NCBI RefSeq assembly: GCF_037338445.1
Contig: NZ_CP147838.1
Location: forward strand, 2,790,001 to 2,854,000
Direction of reading: 5' to 3'
DNA length: 64,000 bases
From: Salinibaculum sp. SYNS191
Lineage (GTDB): Archaea; Halobacteriota; Halobacteria; Halobacteriales; Haloarculaceae
Below are positions 18,336 to 26,929 of the stretch, in pieces; position 1 is the stretch's first letter; the number at the start of each line of letters is the position of its first letter. The notes beneath the pieces were generated by a model. That model was given only the letters and a program-made list of their open reading frames with translations, did not search any database and had not been told where the DNA came from. Both the position numbers and the translations under genes were made by a program.

Positions 18336-18899
18336 TCAGTCGCCGTCAGCGGCAGGCGACGGCTGCGTGACGGGACCCGTACTCTGCCGGGTCCGGTCTT
18401 CAAGTGCGCTCAGCCAGGCGTCGATGGTGTAGGTCCGTCGCTCGTCGGTGTCGTACTCGTCGGTGTACGGCACGACACCGGTCAGTGGCTCCGTCTCCGT
18501 CGACTCGTCATACAGGGCGAGCGTCACGATGGGCACCCGGACCTCCTCCCGTGGCTCGTCGGCACCGACGAGCGAGCCGGGCACCATCCGGCGCTGGAAG
18601 GCGGGCTTGAGCGAGTAGCCGCGCTGGTCCGCCCATCCCTCGAACTTGGCCAGGAGTTCCCCCCGCGTCGTCTCCGCAGCCTGTGATTCGACCACGGCGT
18701 GGCGCTTCGGCGGCCACTGCCGGGTCTGGTAGTCGGCGACGAGTCCCGCCTCGCTGAGCGAACGCAGGCGCTCCAGAATCGCCTCCACCTGCCTGTCGCT
18801 GACCCGCGAGATGTTCGAGCGGATGTAACAGTCGATTCGAAGGCTACCCAGCGACTCGATTCCGGCGACTGTGTCTGTCGGGTTCCCGGCGTCTGTCAT
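18336..18899 (-). CDS. Haloarchaeal HTH-domain-like protein, paralogue of the gene at 17802
   Basis: 187 residues. The N-terminal region has [17 protein letters not shown] and then [17 protein letters not shown], a predicted helix-turn-helix-like unit. The middle contains [20 protein letters not shown], matching the sister protein downstream. The C-terminal 60 residues are acidic and beta-prone with [19 protein letters not shown]. The pair is in tandem, 87 bases apart, suggesting a local duplication. A DNA-binding or regulatory role is only inferred. Its promoter region is shared divergently with tyw1 (about 206 bases). Confidence 0.6.
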   Translation of the reverse strand: MTDAGNPTDTVAGIESLGSLRIDCYIRSNISRVSDRQVEAILERLRSLSEAGLVADYQTRQWPPKRHAVVESQAAETTRGELLAKFEGWADQRGYSLKPAFQRRMVPGSLVGADEPREEVRVPIVTLALYDESTETEPLTGVVPYTDEYDTDERRTYTIDAWLSALEDRTRQSTGPVTQPSPAADGD

Positions 18900-19105
18900 T
18901 CCTCGTCCCCCCGCGGCTCGCCGACGGATGACGAGCCTCGTGATTGGCAGTGGCGCATGTTCTGTTCTAGTTCATCGTGAATGTCGATGTTAAATATGTG
19001 TGCCTACTATCAAGACCTGGGGATGTCCCGGCGCGGGGTGGCGGCGCCCGGAGAGAGGCTCAGGAGCCAAGGATGTTTTAGTCTCGACTGCCATCTACGC
19101 TATCA

Positions 19106-20083
19106 ATGAGTGAGTCCGACGGGCCGAAGCAGGTCTCGGACCCGGCCTACCACAGCGAGAACCACACCGCGGCCCAGACCTGCGGGTGGACGAAGAACGC
19201 GCTCCGCGGGGAGGGCAAGTGTTACAAGTACATCTTCTACGGTATCGAGTCCCACCGCTGTATGCAGATGACGCCGGTCGTCAAGTGCAACGAGCGGTGT
19301 GTCTTCTGCTGGCGCGACCACCAGGGCCACGCCTACGAACTCGGTGACGTGGAGTGGGACGACCCGGCCGCCGTCGCCGACGCCTCCGTGCGCCTCCAGA
19401 AGAAACTCCTCTCGGGCTTCGGCGGCAACGACGAGGTGCCCCGCGAGGTGTTCGAGGAGGCCATGGAGCCGCGACACGTCGCCATCTCGCTGGACGGCGA
19501 ACCGACGCTGTACCCGTATCTGCCGGAACTCATCGAGGAGTTCCACGACCGCGACATCACCACCTTCCTCGTCTCGAACGGCACCAACCCCGACGTGCTC
19601 GCGGAGTGTGACCCGACGCAACTGTACGTCTCCGTCGATGCGGCCGACCGCCAGACGTTTGATTCGACGGTCAAGGCCGTCGAGGACAGCGCCTGGGACA
19701 ATCTCATCGACACGCTGGACGTCCTGGCGGCGAAAGACGACACGCGAACCGTCATCCGGACGACGCTGGTCAAGGGTCACAACATGCACCACCCGGAGTG
19801 GTACGCGGCGATGTGCGACCGCGCGGACGCCGACTTCGTCGAGATGAAGGCGTACATGCACGTCGGCCACTCGCGGGGACGGCTGGACCGCGACTCGATG
19901 CCCGAACACGAGGAGGTCCGTGCGTTCACGGAGGAGTTGGGCGAGTACCTGCGCGAGCACGACGTGCTGAAGGAGGTCGAACCCTCGCGCGTGGCGATGC
20001 TGGCCCGCGAGGAGGCGACGTGGGTGCCGAAACTGGAGAAGTCCAGCGAGTTCTGGGAACGGGACCCGGTCGTGGAGTACTGA
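19106..20083 (+). CDS. 4-demethylwyosine synthase Tyw1 (Taw1)
   Basis: 325 residues, radical SAM. Cys61, Cys65 and Cys68 (CNERCVFC) bind the SAM cluster. Cys26, Cys39 and Cys52 match the second cluster known in archaeal TYW1. The enzyme condenses pyruvate carbons onto N1-methylguanosine at position 37 of tRNA-Phe to form the tricyclic imidazo ring. ISLDGEPTLYPYLPELI and KAYMHVGHSRGRLDRDSMP are family segments. It stands alone with a 206-base upstream gap. The N-terminal extension before Cys26 is acidic, as expected for a halophile. Confidence 0.95.
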   Translation: MSESDGPKQVSDPAYHSENHTAAQTCGWTKNALRGEGKCYKYIFYGIESHRCMQMTPVVKCNERCVFCWRDHQGHAYELGDVEWDDPAAVADASVRLQKKLLSGFGGNDEVPREVFEEAMEPRHVAISLDGEPTLYPYLPELIEEFHDRDITTFLVSNGTNPDVLAECDPTQLYVSVDAADRQTFDSTVKAVEDSAWDNLIDTLDVLAAKDDTRTVIRTTLVKGHNMHHPEWYAAMCDRADADFVEMKAYMHVGHSRGRLDRDSMPEHEEVRAFTEELGEYLREHDVLKEVEPSRVAMLAREEATWVPKLEKSSEFWERDPVVEY

Positions 20084-20239
20084 GGCGTAGAGACCGCCGC
20101 GAGCGAAGCGAGCGGAACCCCGGCGCAGAGTACTGACGTGATGCCCCTCAATTGCCCTCCGATTATCATTCTTTGAATTTGAATTCCCGGTAACGTTTAT
20201 GCGGGTTACTGTCCAACATCCCAGTGGTACACAGGGGCA

Positions 20240-21511
20240 ATGGCACAGAGGACAGGCATACTCCGTTCCCGGCTGCTGGGTGGGAACCAGCCGACGGACG
20301 GGAAGATGGTCGAGGCGCTGGAATCGCGACTGGCCGAGGACGAACCGGTCGTCCACCAACTCGCGAGCACCGGCGCCCTGGTTCACGAACAGGACGACGA
20401 AACGCGACAGCGCGGCGGCAGCGACGGCGGAACGCTGCTGGCTGCCACCGACCGGAAGCTCGTCTTCGTCATCGACACGAAGTCGGGCCGCGAGACGGCC
20501 GATATCCCGTACACGGACGTCAAGCGAATCGAGCGCGAGGACGGTATCCTCTCGACGACGGTGGTCCTGACGGTCTGGGGCCGGGGGACGTTCCGTCTCA
20601 AGCCCACGAGCGCCGACGGGGTCGACGACCTCGTCGGGGACGTGACCGCGCTCAGCCGGACCTGGCAGCTTGTGGTCGCGGCGCTGCAGGACGCCCGCCA
20701 GCACATCTCGCTGCTGGAGGAGCGCGTCGAGCGCGGCGAGATGGACGACGCCGAGGAGTCCCGGCAGTCGGCACGGGAACACATCGAGACGGCGACGGGC
20801 CGCATCGACGTCGACGACACGGCGGTTCGCCAGACGCTCCAGCAGCGCGTCCGGACGGTCCGGACGGAGCTGCGCCGGACGGTGAGCCGCGCCCGTATGA
20901 GCCGCGGTCGCGACCTCGTCGAGGAAGCCGACGGGCTGGCCGACCGCCGCGCGTACGACGCGGCCCACCGGTGTCTCCGGCAGGCCCGCGAGCACTTCGA
21001 GCGCGCACTCGACGTCGCTATCGAGGAGGACTTCGAGACGGCCGACGACCTCCGGGCCGACCTCGACGACCTCGCCGACCGCGAGCGGACGCTGCAGGGG
21101 CGGCCACTCGAACGCGCCGAGGCAGCCCGTGAGCGCGCTCAGGCCGCGGCCGGCCCCGCCGAGGAGGCCATCGCGTGGGAGGAGGCACTGGCACACTACC
21201 GCGACGCGCTCGAAGCAGGGTGGGGAACCGACGCGACGTTCGACGGCGACACGGACGCGCTCCGGATGCAAATCGAGTGGGTCGTGGCGAACCTGGTCGA
21301 CGCACGGATGGCCATCGCCGAGGCGCTCGAATGGAACGGGGACCGCTGTCGCGACCGCGCACAGTCCGAGCGCGCGCGCACCCGTTACGCGGTCGCCCGC
21401 GAACACCTGGCTGTCGCCCGCCGACTGGCGGCGCAGTACCACACCGGCGACGTCGCCACACTGGACGAGCGTGCAGCGCGGCTCTGTGGCAAACGGCTCT
21501 GGCTCGGGTGA
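20240..21511 (+). CDS. Unknown protein: PH-like N-terminus and long helical repeats
   Basis: 423 residues, soluble. The N-terminal 130 residues are beta-prone with GTLLAATDRKLVFVI and VKRIEREDGILSTTVVLTV, the pattern of a bacterial PH-like domain. From about 140 to the end the protein is a series of amphipathic helices rich in Ala, Arg, Glu and Asp, resembling TPR-like or coiled-coil repeats. I do not recognise the family. The gene has a TATA-like upstream region (ttgaatttgaattcccgg, about 20174-20190) and no obvious operon partner. Confidence 0.7.
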   Translation: MAQRTGILRSRLLGGNQPTDGKMVEALESRLAEDEPVVHQLASTGALVHEQDDETRQRGGSDGGTLLAATDRKLVFVIDTKSGRETADIPYTDVKRIEREDGILSTTVVLTVWGRGTFRLKPTSADGVDDLVGDVTALSRTWQLVVAALQDARQHISLLEERVERGEMDDAEESRQSAREHIETATGRIDVDDTAVRQTLQQRVRTVRTELRRTVSRARMSRGRDLVEEADGLADRRAYDAAHRCLRQAREHFERALDVAIEEDFETADDLRADLDDLADRERTLQGRPLERAEAARERAQAAAGPAEEAIAWEEALAHYRDALEAGWGTDATFDGDTDALRMQIEWVVANLVDARMAIAEALEWNGDRCRDRAQSERARTRYAVAREHLAVARRLAAQYHTGDVATLDERAARLCGKRLWLG

Positions 21512-21577
21512 ACGGCCCGGACGCTCCGCGAGTCGGGTACCACCAGGGTTTTGCCCGGTGGCGTCGTCCACCCTGTC

Positions 21578-22126
21578 ATGAGTAACCTGACTGCGACACT
21601 CCACACGTCGAACGGCGACGTCGAAGTCGAACTGTTCGACGAGCGCGCGCCCCGCACCGTCGAGAACTTCGTCGGGCTGGCACAGGGTGCCGACGACTAC
21701 GAGAACACCGAGGTTGCCCCGGGAACGGGCGCGTGGAAGGACCCCGAGACGGGCGAGAAGCGCATCGACCCGCTGTACGACGGCGTCGAGTTCCACCGCG
21801 TCATCGAGGGCTTCATGATTCAGGGTGGGGACCCGACCGGCACCGGCCGCGGCGGCCCCGGCTACCAGTTCGACGACGAGTTCCACGACGAACTGACCCA
21901 CGACGGGCCGGGCATCCTCAGCATGGCCAACTCCGGGCCGAACACCAACGGGTCGCAATTTTTCATCACGCTGGACGCCCAGCCCCACCTCGACGGCAAA
22001 CACGCCGTCTTCGGCCAGGTCACCGACGGGATGGACGTCGTCGAGGAAATCGGCAACGTCGAGACGGACATGCACGACGGGCCGACGACGCCGGTCACGC
22101 TCGAATCTGTCGAGATTCACGAGTAG
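21578..22126 (+). CDS. Cyclophilin-type peptidyl-prolyl cis-trans isomerase
   Basis: 182 residues. Catalytic and binding segments of cyclophilins are present: [20 protein letters not shown] with the active-site Arg in [22 protein letters not shown] and [12 protein letters not shown]. It has the longer loop (about 45-65) seen in the single-domain archaeal and bacterial PpiA/B-like forms. The ATG at 21578 gives [20 protein letters not shown], the usual start; an in-frame upstream start at 21551 would add nine residues. No signal peptide is present, so it acts in the cytoplasm in protein folding. Confidence 0.93.
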   Translation: MSNLTATLHTSNGDVEVELFDERAPRTVENFVGLAQGADDYENTEVAPGTGAWKDPETGEKRIDPLYDGVEFHRVIEGFMIQGGDPTGTGRGGPGYQFDDEFHDELTHDGPGILSMANSGPNTNGSQFFITLDAQPHLDGKHAVFGQVTDGMDVVEEIGNVETDMHDGPTTPVTLESVEIHE

Positions 22127-22198
22127 GGCGGCGAACTCTCTCCTGACGCCCCGCTCTGGGGGGTGACAACTGCGGAAAACTGGTGTGACGGACGGCGG

Positions 22199-22501
22199 TC
22201 AGTCGACGACTGCCTCGACGGGCGCGTCGGCCTCCGACTCGTCCATCTCGATGCTGACGTCGCTGGCCTCGTCGCTGCGGGCGCGGCGGATGCGCCGGAC
22301 GGCGCGGCGGCCGACCACGGCGGCGACCACGACGCCACCGACGAGCGGGACGACGGGCACGCTTCGCCCTGACGGGGACTCGGCGGGTACGTCCTCGGCG
22401 CTCTCGTCGACTGTCTCCTCGTCCGCGTTCGCGTCGCCGAAGTTGGTGCCGAAGTGGATAGCGTCGAAGTGCAGTTCGAACAGTGTGATTTTGCGAGCCA
22501 T
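22199..22501 (-). CDS. Small single-span membrane protein of unknown function
   Basis: 100 residues. The N-terminus MARKITLFELHFD is followed by an acidic linker (about 24-43). One hydrophobic segment (VPVVPLVGGVVVAAVVG, about 48-64) precedes a basic stretch (RRAVRRIRRAR), then an acidic tail. The basic side suggests a cytoplasmic C-terminus by the positive-inside rule. I recall similar small haloarchaeal proteins but no function. It is divergent from the ferredoxin gene. Confidence 0.7.
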   Translation of the reverse strand: MARKITLFELHFDAIHFGTNFGDANADEETVDESAEDVPAESPSGRSVPVVPLVGGVVVAAVVGRRAVRRIRRARSDEASDVSIEMDESEADAPVEAVVD

Positions 22502-22621
22502 GTACGTACTGACGCCGAGGAATTACTTATAATAGTAGTGACACGTGATAGCAGCGGGCCGTCCGTGCGGGACGCCCCCAGCAGCGACAGACAGAAAGCC
22601 TGCGACGAGCAACGGGCCGGT

Positions 22622-22969
22622 ATGGACGAGGACGGGGCCGAGAGCCCGATAGACCCGGCGGATATCGGCGAGCGCGACGCGCCGCCGGTCGCCGAGAAGC
22701 CCTACAAGATACTCTTCGAAGCGAACAGGTGCATCGGCGCTGGCAAGTGTGCGGAGGTGTCCGACAACTGGACGCTCGACATCTCGACGGGCATCGCCAG
22801 CCCGGAGGCGTACTTCGTCGGCGAGGACGAACTGGACGAGAACGTCAGAGCCGCCGAGGTCTGCCCCGCGAAGAAGGACCGCGGCGTCATCCACGTCATC
22901 GACCGCGAGACGGGCGAGGAGATAGCGCCCGACCCCGAAGGCGACGGCACGGTGTCCGTCGACTGGTGA
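22622..22969 (+). CDS. Single-cluster ferredoxin, probably [3Fe-4S]
   Basis: 115 residues. The cluster ligands are in NRCIGAGKCAEVSDNW and AAEVCPAKKDRGV: three cysteines, with Ala at the position of the usual fourth ligand (C-x5-C spacing). This pattern fits a [3Fe-4S] ferredoxin such as those serving cytochromes P450. The N-terminal 30 residues are an acidic halophilic extension. The start at ATG 22622 avoids an implausible upstream extension. A P450 gene is in the window at 42210, but pairing is speculative. Confidence 0.85.
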   Translation: MDEDGAESPIDPADIGERDAPPVAEKPYKILFEANRCIGAGKCAEVSDNWTLDISTGIASPEAYFVGEDELDENVRAAEVCPAKKDRGVIHVIDRETGEEIAPDPEGDGTVSVDW

Positions 22970-22977
22970 CTCGCGAT

Positions 22978-23856
22978 TCAGCCCCCGGTCAGGCCCTTCT
23001 CCGCCCGCTCAGTCGTCGTGCTGTACTCCCGGAGGTGGGTGTCACAGTCGACACAGAGGTAGGCGTACTGCTGGACGTCGACACAGCAGGACTCGACCAT
23101 CTCGCTCGTCTCGGTCAGCGCGCCGCCGCAGTCCGGACACGTCTCCCGCGAGCCCCGCAGCAGTTCGAGGATGCTGGCGCGCTGGTCGGCCGGGACCGCC
23201 AGCCAGTCGTCGGTCACCTCGGCCAGCGCCCGGTGGGCGGCGACGTCGCTGTGCAGCGCGGCCACGCTGGGCCACTTCCGCACGCGGATGCCCACCTCGT
23301 AGGCCGGGTACTCGCGGTCCTCGCCGCTCACGTCCTCGGGGTCGGTGTCGAACAGCGCCGCGACGGCCGCGCGGTCGACGCCTCCCTCCCGCACGTCGGC
23401 GAGGTGTCCGTCGACGCGCTCGGCGAAGGCCTCTGTCAGCCGGTACTGGCTGGGTCCGTCGGCGTTCTCGGCCGGCGCGACCACCCCGGCGTCGGTCAGG
23501 AACGCGTCGACGTCGACGGCGTTCTCCCGGTGGGCTTCCAGTTTCTCGACTGCCTCCCACGTCTCGCCGGCGTCGGGCGACTCCGGCGCGGGTTCCTTGC
23601 CCAGCGCCCGGAGCACCGGTTCGGGGAGGTAGCGGGTCGTCAGCGTCGGCGTGTAGGGGACGAGATATCCCCGGAGGTAGATGGCGAGCAGGGAGACGGC
23701 GAAGACGGCGGCGGCCAGTTCCACCGCGACCACGGCGGCGACGCCGGCCAGAACGGCGGCGATGACGACGTTGACGACGGTACAGGGCGTGCACCGGTTC
23801 TCGCCGGTGTACTCCGGGCGGCGGAGCCAGTCGAGGACCGGGCGTGACTGCGACAT
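22978..23856 (-). CDS. Membrane protein with C-terminal zinc-ribbon, unknown function
   Basis: 292 residues. The N-terminal part has PEYTGENRCTPCTVVN, including a CxxC, then two hydrophobic helices (about 26-65). A soluble middle region follows, and the protein ends in a probable zinc-ribbon with CPDCGGALTE and LCVDCDTHL. The middle shows helical segments such as FAERVDGHLADVREGG. I do not recognise the domain. The start at ATG 23856 was preferred to GTG 23862. It converges with the ferredoxin gene, eight bases apart. Confidence 0.7.
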   Translation of the reverse strand: MSQSRPVLDWLRRPEYTGENRCTPCTVVNVVIAAVLAGVAAVVAVELAAAVFAVSLLAIYLRGYLVPYTPTLTTRYLPEPVLRALGKEPAPESPDAGETWEAVEKLEAHRENAVDVDAFLTDAGVVAPAENADGPSQYRLTEAFAERVDGHLADVREGGVDRAAVAALFDTDPEDVSGEDREYPAYEVGIRVRKWPSVAALHSDVAAHRALAEVTDDWLAVPADQRASILELLRGSRETCPDCGGALTETSEMVESCCVDVQQYAYLCVDCDTHLREYSTTTERAEKGLTGG

Positions 23857-23899
23857 GGGCACACCGTGGCGTCCCAGGGTAAAAAAGCGGTCGAACGGC

Positions 23900-24439
23900 T
23901 CAGTCGTCGAGGAGACGGACGGTCGTCTCGGCGGTCAGGCCCTTTTCGTCGGCGTCGGCCACGTTCACCGCCGCGCCCAGCGTGTACTCGCCGGGGTCGG
24001 CCGGCTCCCACTCCGACTCCGACACCTTGAACGACTGCCGCCAGCGGCGGGTGAACCGCTTTTTCTCCCCCCGGCTGAAGTGCAGGCCCCCGGTCTCGTC
24101 CGGCGGGTCCTGGAGCGGGACGTGGGCCGCCTCCTCGATACCGTCGACGTGCCAGGTCCACAGCACCGGCGAGCGCGTCGCGATGGTGATGGGAAACGGC
24201 ATCGAGTTCTTCATCGTCACACGGAAGGGCACGGGCTCGTCGGGGTGAAAGTCCGTTCCCGGCGTCTCGATGGTGAGAGAGATAGCGCGGTAGCGAAGCG
24301 CGTTCGGCACGAGCCGTCGGCTCCAGGCGCTCCCGTTGACCGACCGCATCGCCTGGGGCTCGTAGTCGTCCCGCTCGCTCGGCGCGTGGTGTTCGTCGTC
24401 GTCGCGGTGGAGCGCGCGCGACTCGTATATCCGACGCAT
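23900..24439 (-). CDS. Beta-sandwich protein of unknown function (BsuPI-like)
   Basis: 179 residues. After a charged, His- and Asp-rich N-terminal stretch (about 1-45), the rest is beta-prone with SLTIETPGTDFHPDEPVPFRV, SPVLWTWHVDG and WEPADPGEYTLGA. This pattern resembles the immunoglobulin-like fold of BsuPI-type intracellular proteinase inhibitors. There is no signal peptide. It lies 40 bases upstream of the dpp genes' 3' end on the same strand. Function unknown. Confidence 0.65.
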   Translation of the reverse strand: MRRIYESRALHRDDDEHHAPSERDDYEPQAMRSVNGSAWSRRLVPNALRYRAISLTIETPGTDFHPDEPVPFRVTMKNSMPFPITIATRSPVLWTWHVDGIEEAAHVPLQDPPDETGGLHFSRGEKKRFTRRWRQSFKVSESEWEPADPGEYTLGAAVNVADADEKGLTAETTVRLLDD

Positions 24440-24479
24440 TGCTCGCTGTACGTGTTCCCCCGCGTAAAACGTTGCGTCG

Positions 24480-25859
24480 CTAGTCGTCGGCGGCGACGCC
24501 GCCGGACTCGTCTTCGGTCTCCGGACGGGAGGCCGGGTAGTCGTCGTCGTAGATGTGGCAGGCTATATCGTGGGTCTCGCCGGTCGCGACCTGTCTGGGG
24601 TTGTCCTGCTCGCACGGCGAGTCCGGTGCCGCGGCGACGACCTCGCGCGCCCCGTCCAGGTCCTCGGCGTACAGCCGGTCGACGACGTCGCCGATGACCT
24701 CCTCTGCCTGCGGGTCGCCCAGCCGGTCGGGCAGGTCGAACTCCTCGCGGACGAGCGTGTCGAGTTCCTCGCGGTCGACCGCGGTGGGGTCGACGACCTC
24801 GGCGTCCTCGACGTCCTCGCCCTCCGCCTCCGTGAGGGCGGTGATGGCCTCGACGTGGTCCGCCCGCTGGACGCGGAGTTGCATGCTGAGCATCGACCGC
24901 CAGACCTCCTGGTCGAGGTCGTACGCCTCGGGCTGGATGACCCGCGGACACCGGGTGTGGAACCGACAGCCAGAGGGCGGGTTCAGCGGCGACGGGACGT
25001 TCCCCGGCAGGAATATCTGCTGACCCTCCCACAGCGGGTCAGGTTCGGGAATCGCCGACAGCAGCGCCTCGGTGTAGGGGTGATGGGGCGGCTGGAACAC
25101 CTCCTCGGTCGTGCCCACCTCGGCGAACTCGCCGAGGTACATCACCGCGATGCGGTCGGAGATGTGCTCGACGACGCTGAGGTCGTGGGCGATGAAGATG
25201 TAGGAGAGGTCGAACTCCTCCTGGAGGTCCTCGAGCAGGTTGAGAATCTGTGCCTGGACGCTCACGTCGAGTGCGCTGACGGGTTCGTCGCAGACGATTA
25301 TCTCGGGGTCGACCGCCAGCGCCCGCGCGATGCCGATGCGCTGGCGCTGCCCGCCCGAGAACTCGTGGGGATAGCGGTGGGTGTGCCGCGGGTTCAGCCC
25401 CACGATGTCCAGCAGCTCGCGGATGCGCTCCTCCCGTTCCTCGCCGGTGGCGATGTCGTGGATGTCGAGCGGTTCGCCGATGATGTCGCCGACGGTCAGC
25501 CGCGGGTTCAGGCTGGCAAAGGGGTCCTGGAAGATGTACTGGACGTCCTTCCGGCGGTCACGGAGTTCGCTCTCTGAGAGGTCCGTCAGGCGCTCGCCGC
25601 GGTAGTATATCTCCCCGTCGGTCGGCTCCTGCAACCGGAGCAGGGTCCGCCCGAGGGTGCTCTTCCCGCAGCCACTCTCGCCGACGACGCCGACGGTCTC
25701 GCCCTCGTAGAGTTCGAGGTCGACGCCGTCGACGGCCTTGACCTTCTGGACCCGTCCCAGGAAGTTGTCGATGATGCCGCCGCTGGAATCGTAGTACTTC
25801 CGGAGGTTCTCCGCGCGCAGGATTGGCTCCTCGTCGGCGCGGTCGTGGGCCTGTCTAGA
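24480..25859 (-). CDS. Oligopeptide/dipeptide ABC transporter ATP-binding protein DppF (start codon not visible)
   Basis: About 459 residues. Walker A is in VGESGCGKSTLG, the signature is FSGGQRQRIGIARAL and Walker B is IIVCDEP. The C-terminus has the oligopeptide/dipeptide module (GCRFHTRCPR), then a long acidic tail. The domain reads in frame back to LRAENLRKYYD and further to codon TCT at 25859. However, no ATG, GTG or TTG occurs in this frame between an upstream TGA and the TTG at 25634, which lies after the P-loop. A small indel at the dppD junction, or a non-canonical start, must be assumed; the coordinate given is therefore approximate. Confidence 0.75.
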   Translation of the reverse strand, partial: SRQAHDRADEEPILRAENLRKYYDSSGGIIDNFLGRVQKVKAVDGVDLELYEGETVGVVGESGCGKSTLGRTLLRLQEPTDGEIYYRGERLTDLSESELRDRRKDVQYIFQDPFASLNPRLTVGDIIGEPLDIHDIATGEEREERIRELLDIVGLNPRHTHRYPHEFSGGQRQRIGIARALAVDPEIIVCDEPVSALDVSVQAQILNLLEDLQEEFDLSYIFIAHDLSVVEHISDRIAVMYLGEFAEVGTTEEVFQPPHHPYTEALLSAIPEPDPLWEGQQIFLPGNVPSPLNPPSGCRFHTRCPRVIQPEAYDLDQEVWRSMLSMQLRVQRADHVEAITALTEAEGEDVEDAEVVDPTAVDREELDTLVREEFDLPDRLGDPQAEEVIGDVVDRLYAEDLDGAREVVAAAPDSPCEQDNPRQVATGETHDIACHIYDDDYPASRPETEDESGGVAADD

Positions 25860-26929
25860 TTCCCTCCCTCCGTCCGGGCGATGTTCTCTACTGTCTCCTC
25901 ACCGCGGACCGACACGTCGTAATCGAGTTCGCCCTCGAACCCGTCGGTGTATGCGAGACAGGCGGCGACGTGGTCGGTGGCCTCGCCGTCGTCCTCGCGT
26001 CCCGTCTCGGGGTCGAAAAGCGGCGGCTCCCGCCGCGTACAGCTCTCCTCGGCGAAGGGACACCGGGGGTGGAAACTGCAGCCCGGCGGTACGTCCACCA
26101 GGTCCGGCATCGTCCCCGGTATCGTCTGGAGCCGGTCGCGCGTGTCCCCGATGCGGGGAATCGAACTCATCAGCCCGACCGTGTAGGGGTGTTTCGGGTC
26201 GTAGTAGAGGTCGTCGACGGGGGCCTTCTCGACCGGCCGCCCGGCGTACATGACCATCACCCGGTCGCAGACGCGCGCGATGACGCCGAGGTCGTGCGTG
26301 ATGAGCTGGACCGCGGTGTCGAACTCGTCGGCCAGTTCCTCGATTTCGTCGAGAATCTTGGCCTCGGTGGTCACGTCCAGCGCCGTCGTCGGCTCGTCCG
26401 CGATGAGCATGTCGGGGTCACAGGACAGCGCCATCGCGATGACGACGCGCTGTTGCATCCCGCCGGAGAACTCGTGTGGGTAATCGGAGTAGCGCGTCTC
26501 CGCGTCGGGGATACCCACCTTGTCCAGCAGGCGGATGGTTCGCTCTTTTGCCTCCTGCTCCGAGTAGTCGAGGTGGTGACGGATGGCCTCCGATATCTGG
26601 TCGCCGACCGTGTAGACGGGGTTGAGCGCGGTCTGTGCGTCCTGGAAGATCATCGCGATTTCGTTGCCGCGGACGTCGCGGACGTCCTCCTCACTCATCT
26701 CTAAGATGTCGGTCCCCTTGAACCGAATCGTGCCGCTCTCGATGCGGCCGGGGTTCTCGATGAGTCGCATCAGCGAGAGCGCGGTCACGCTCTTGCCCGC
26801 GCCGCTCTCGCCGACCACGCCGAACTTCTCGCCGCGGTCGATGGTGTACGTGAGGTTGTCGACGGCCGTCACGACGCCCTCCTCCGTGTAGAACTTGACC
26901 GTGAGGTCTTCCACTTCGAGCAGGGCCAT
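25586..26929 (-). CDS. Oligopeptide/dipeptide ABC transporter ATP-binding protein DppD (3' end reads into dppF)
   Basis: The open frame gives 447 residues, but only about 357 look genuine. Walker A VGESGAGKSVT, signature FSGGMQQRVVIAMAL and Walker B MLIADEP are intact, and CSFHPRCPFAEESC is the C-terminal family motif. After about ENIARTEGGN the reading becomes Arg/Ser/Thr-rich and is the dppF sequence out of frame. The normal stop appears lost by the same small indel that removed the dppF start. The ATG at 26929 overlaps the dppC stop (TGATG). Confidence 0.8.
   Translation of the reverse strand: MALLEVEDLTVKFYTEEGVVTAVDNLTYTIDRGEKFGVVGESGAGKSVTALSLMRLIENPGRIESGTIRFKGTDILEMSEEDVRDVRGNEIAMIFQDAQTALNPVYTVGDQISEAIRHHLDYSEQEAKERTIRLLDKVGIPDAETRYSDYPHEFSGGMQQRVVIAMALSCDPDMLIADEPTTALDVTTEAKILDEIEELADEFDTAVQLITHDLGVIARVCDRVMVMYAGRPVEKAPVDDLYYDPKHPYTVGLMSSIPRIGDTRDRLQTIPGTMPDLVDVPPGCSFHPRCPFAEESCTRREPPLFDPETGREDDGEATDHVAACLAYTDGFEGELDYDVSVRGEETVENIARTEGGNLDRPTTAPTRSQSCARRTSGSTTIPAAASSTTSWDGSRRSRPSTASTSNSTRARPSASSARVAAGRAPSGGPCSGCRSRPTGRYTTAASA

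Noticed and set aside
20084-20130. Repeat-like gagcgaagcgagcgg after tyw1 as a mobile element
   Set aside because: Such short palindromic GC-rich repeats are common between haloarchaeal genes; no ends or coding content.
19103-22120. A very long open frame on the minus strand (about 1005 codons) opposite tyw1, the helical-repeat gene and the cyclophilin gene
   Set aside because: It is the GC-skewed antisense shadow of three well-supported plus-strand genes; its product is Arg/Val/Asp-rich with no recognisable domains.
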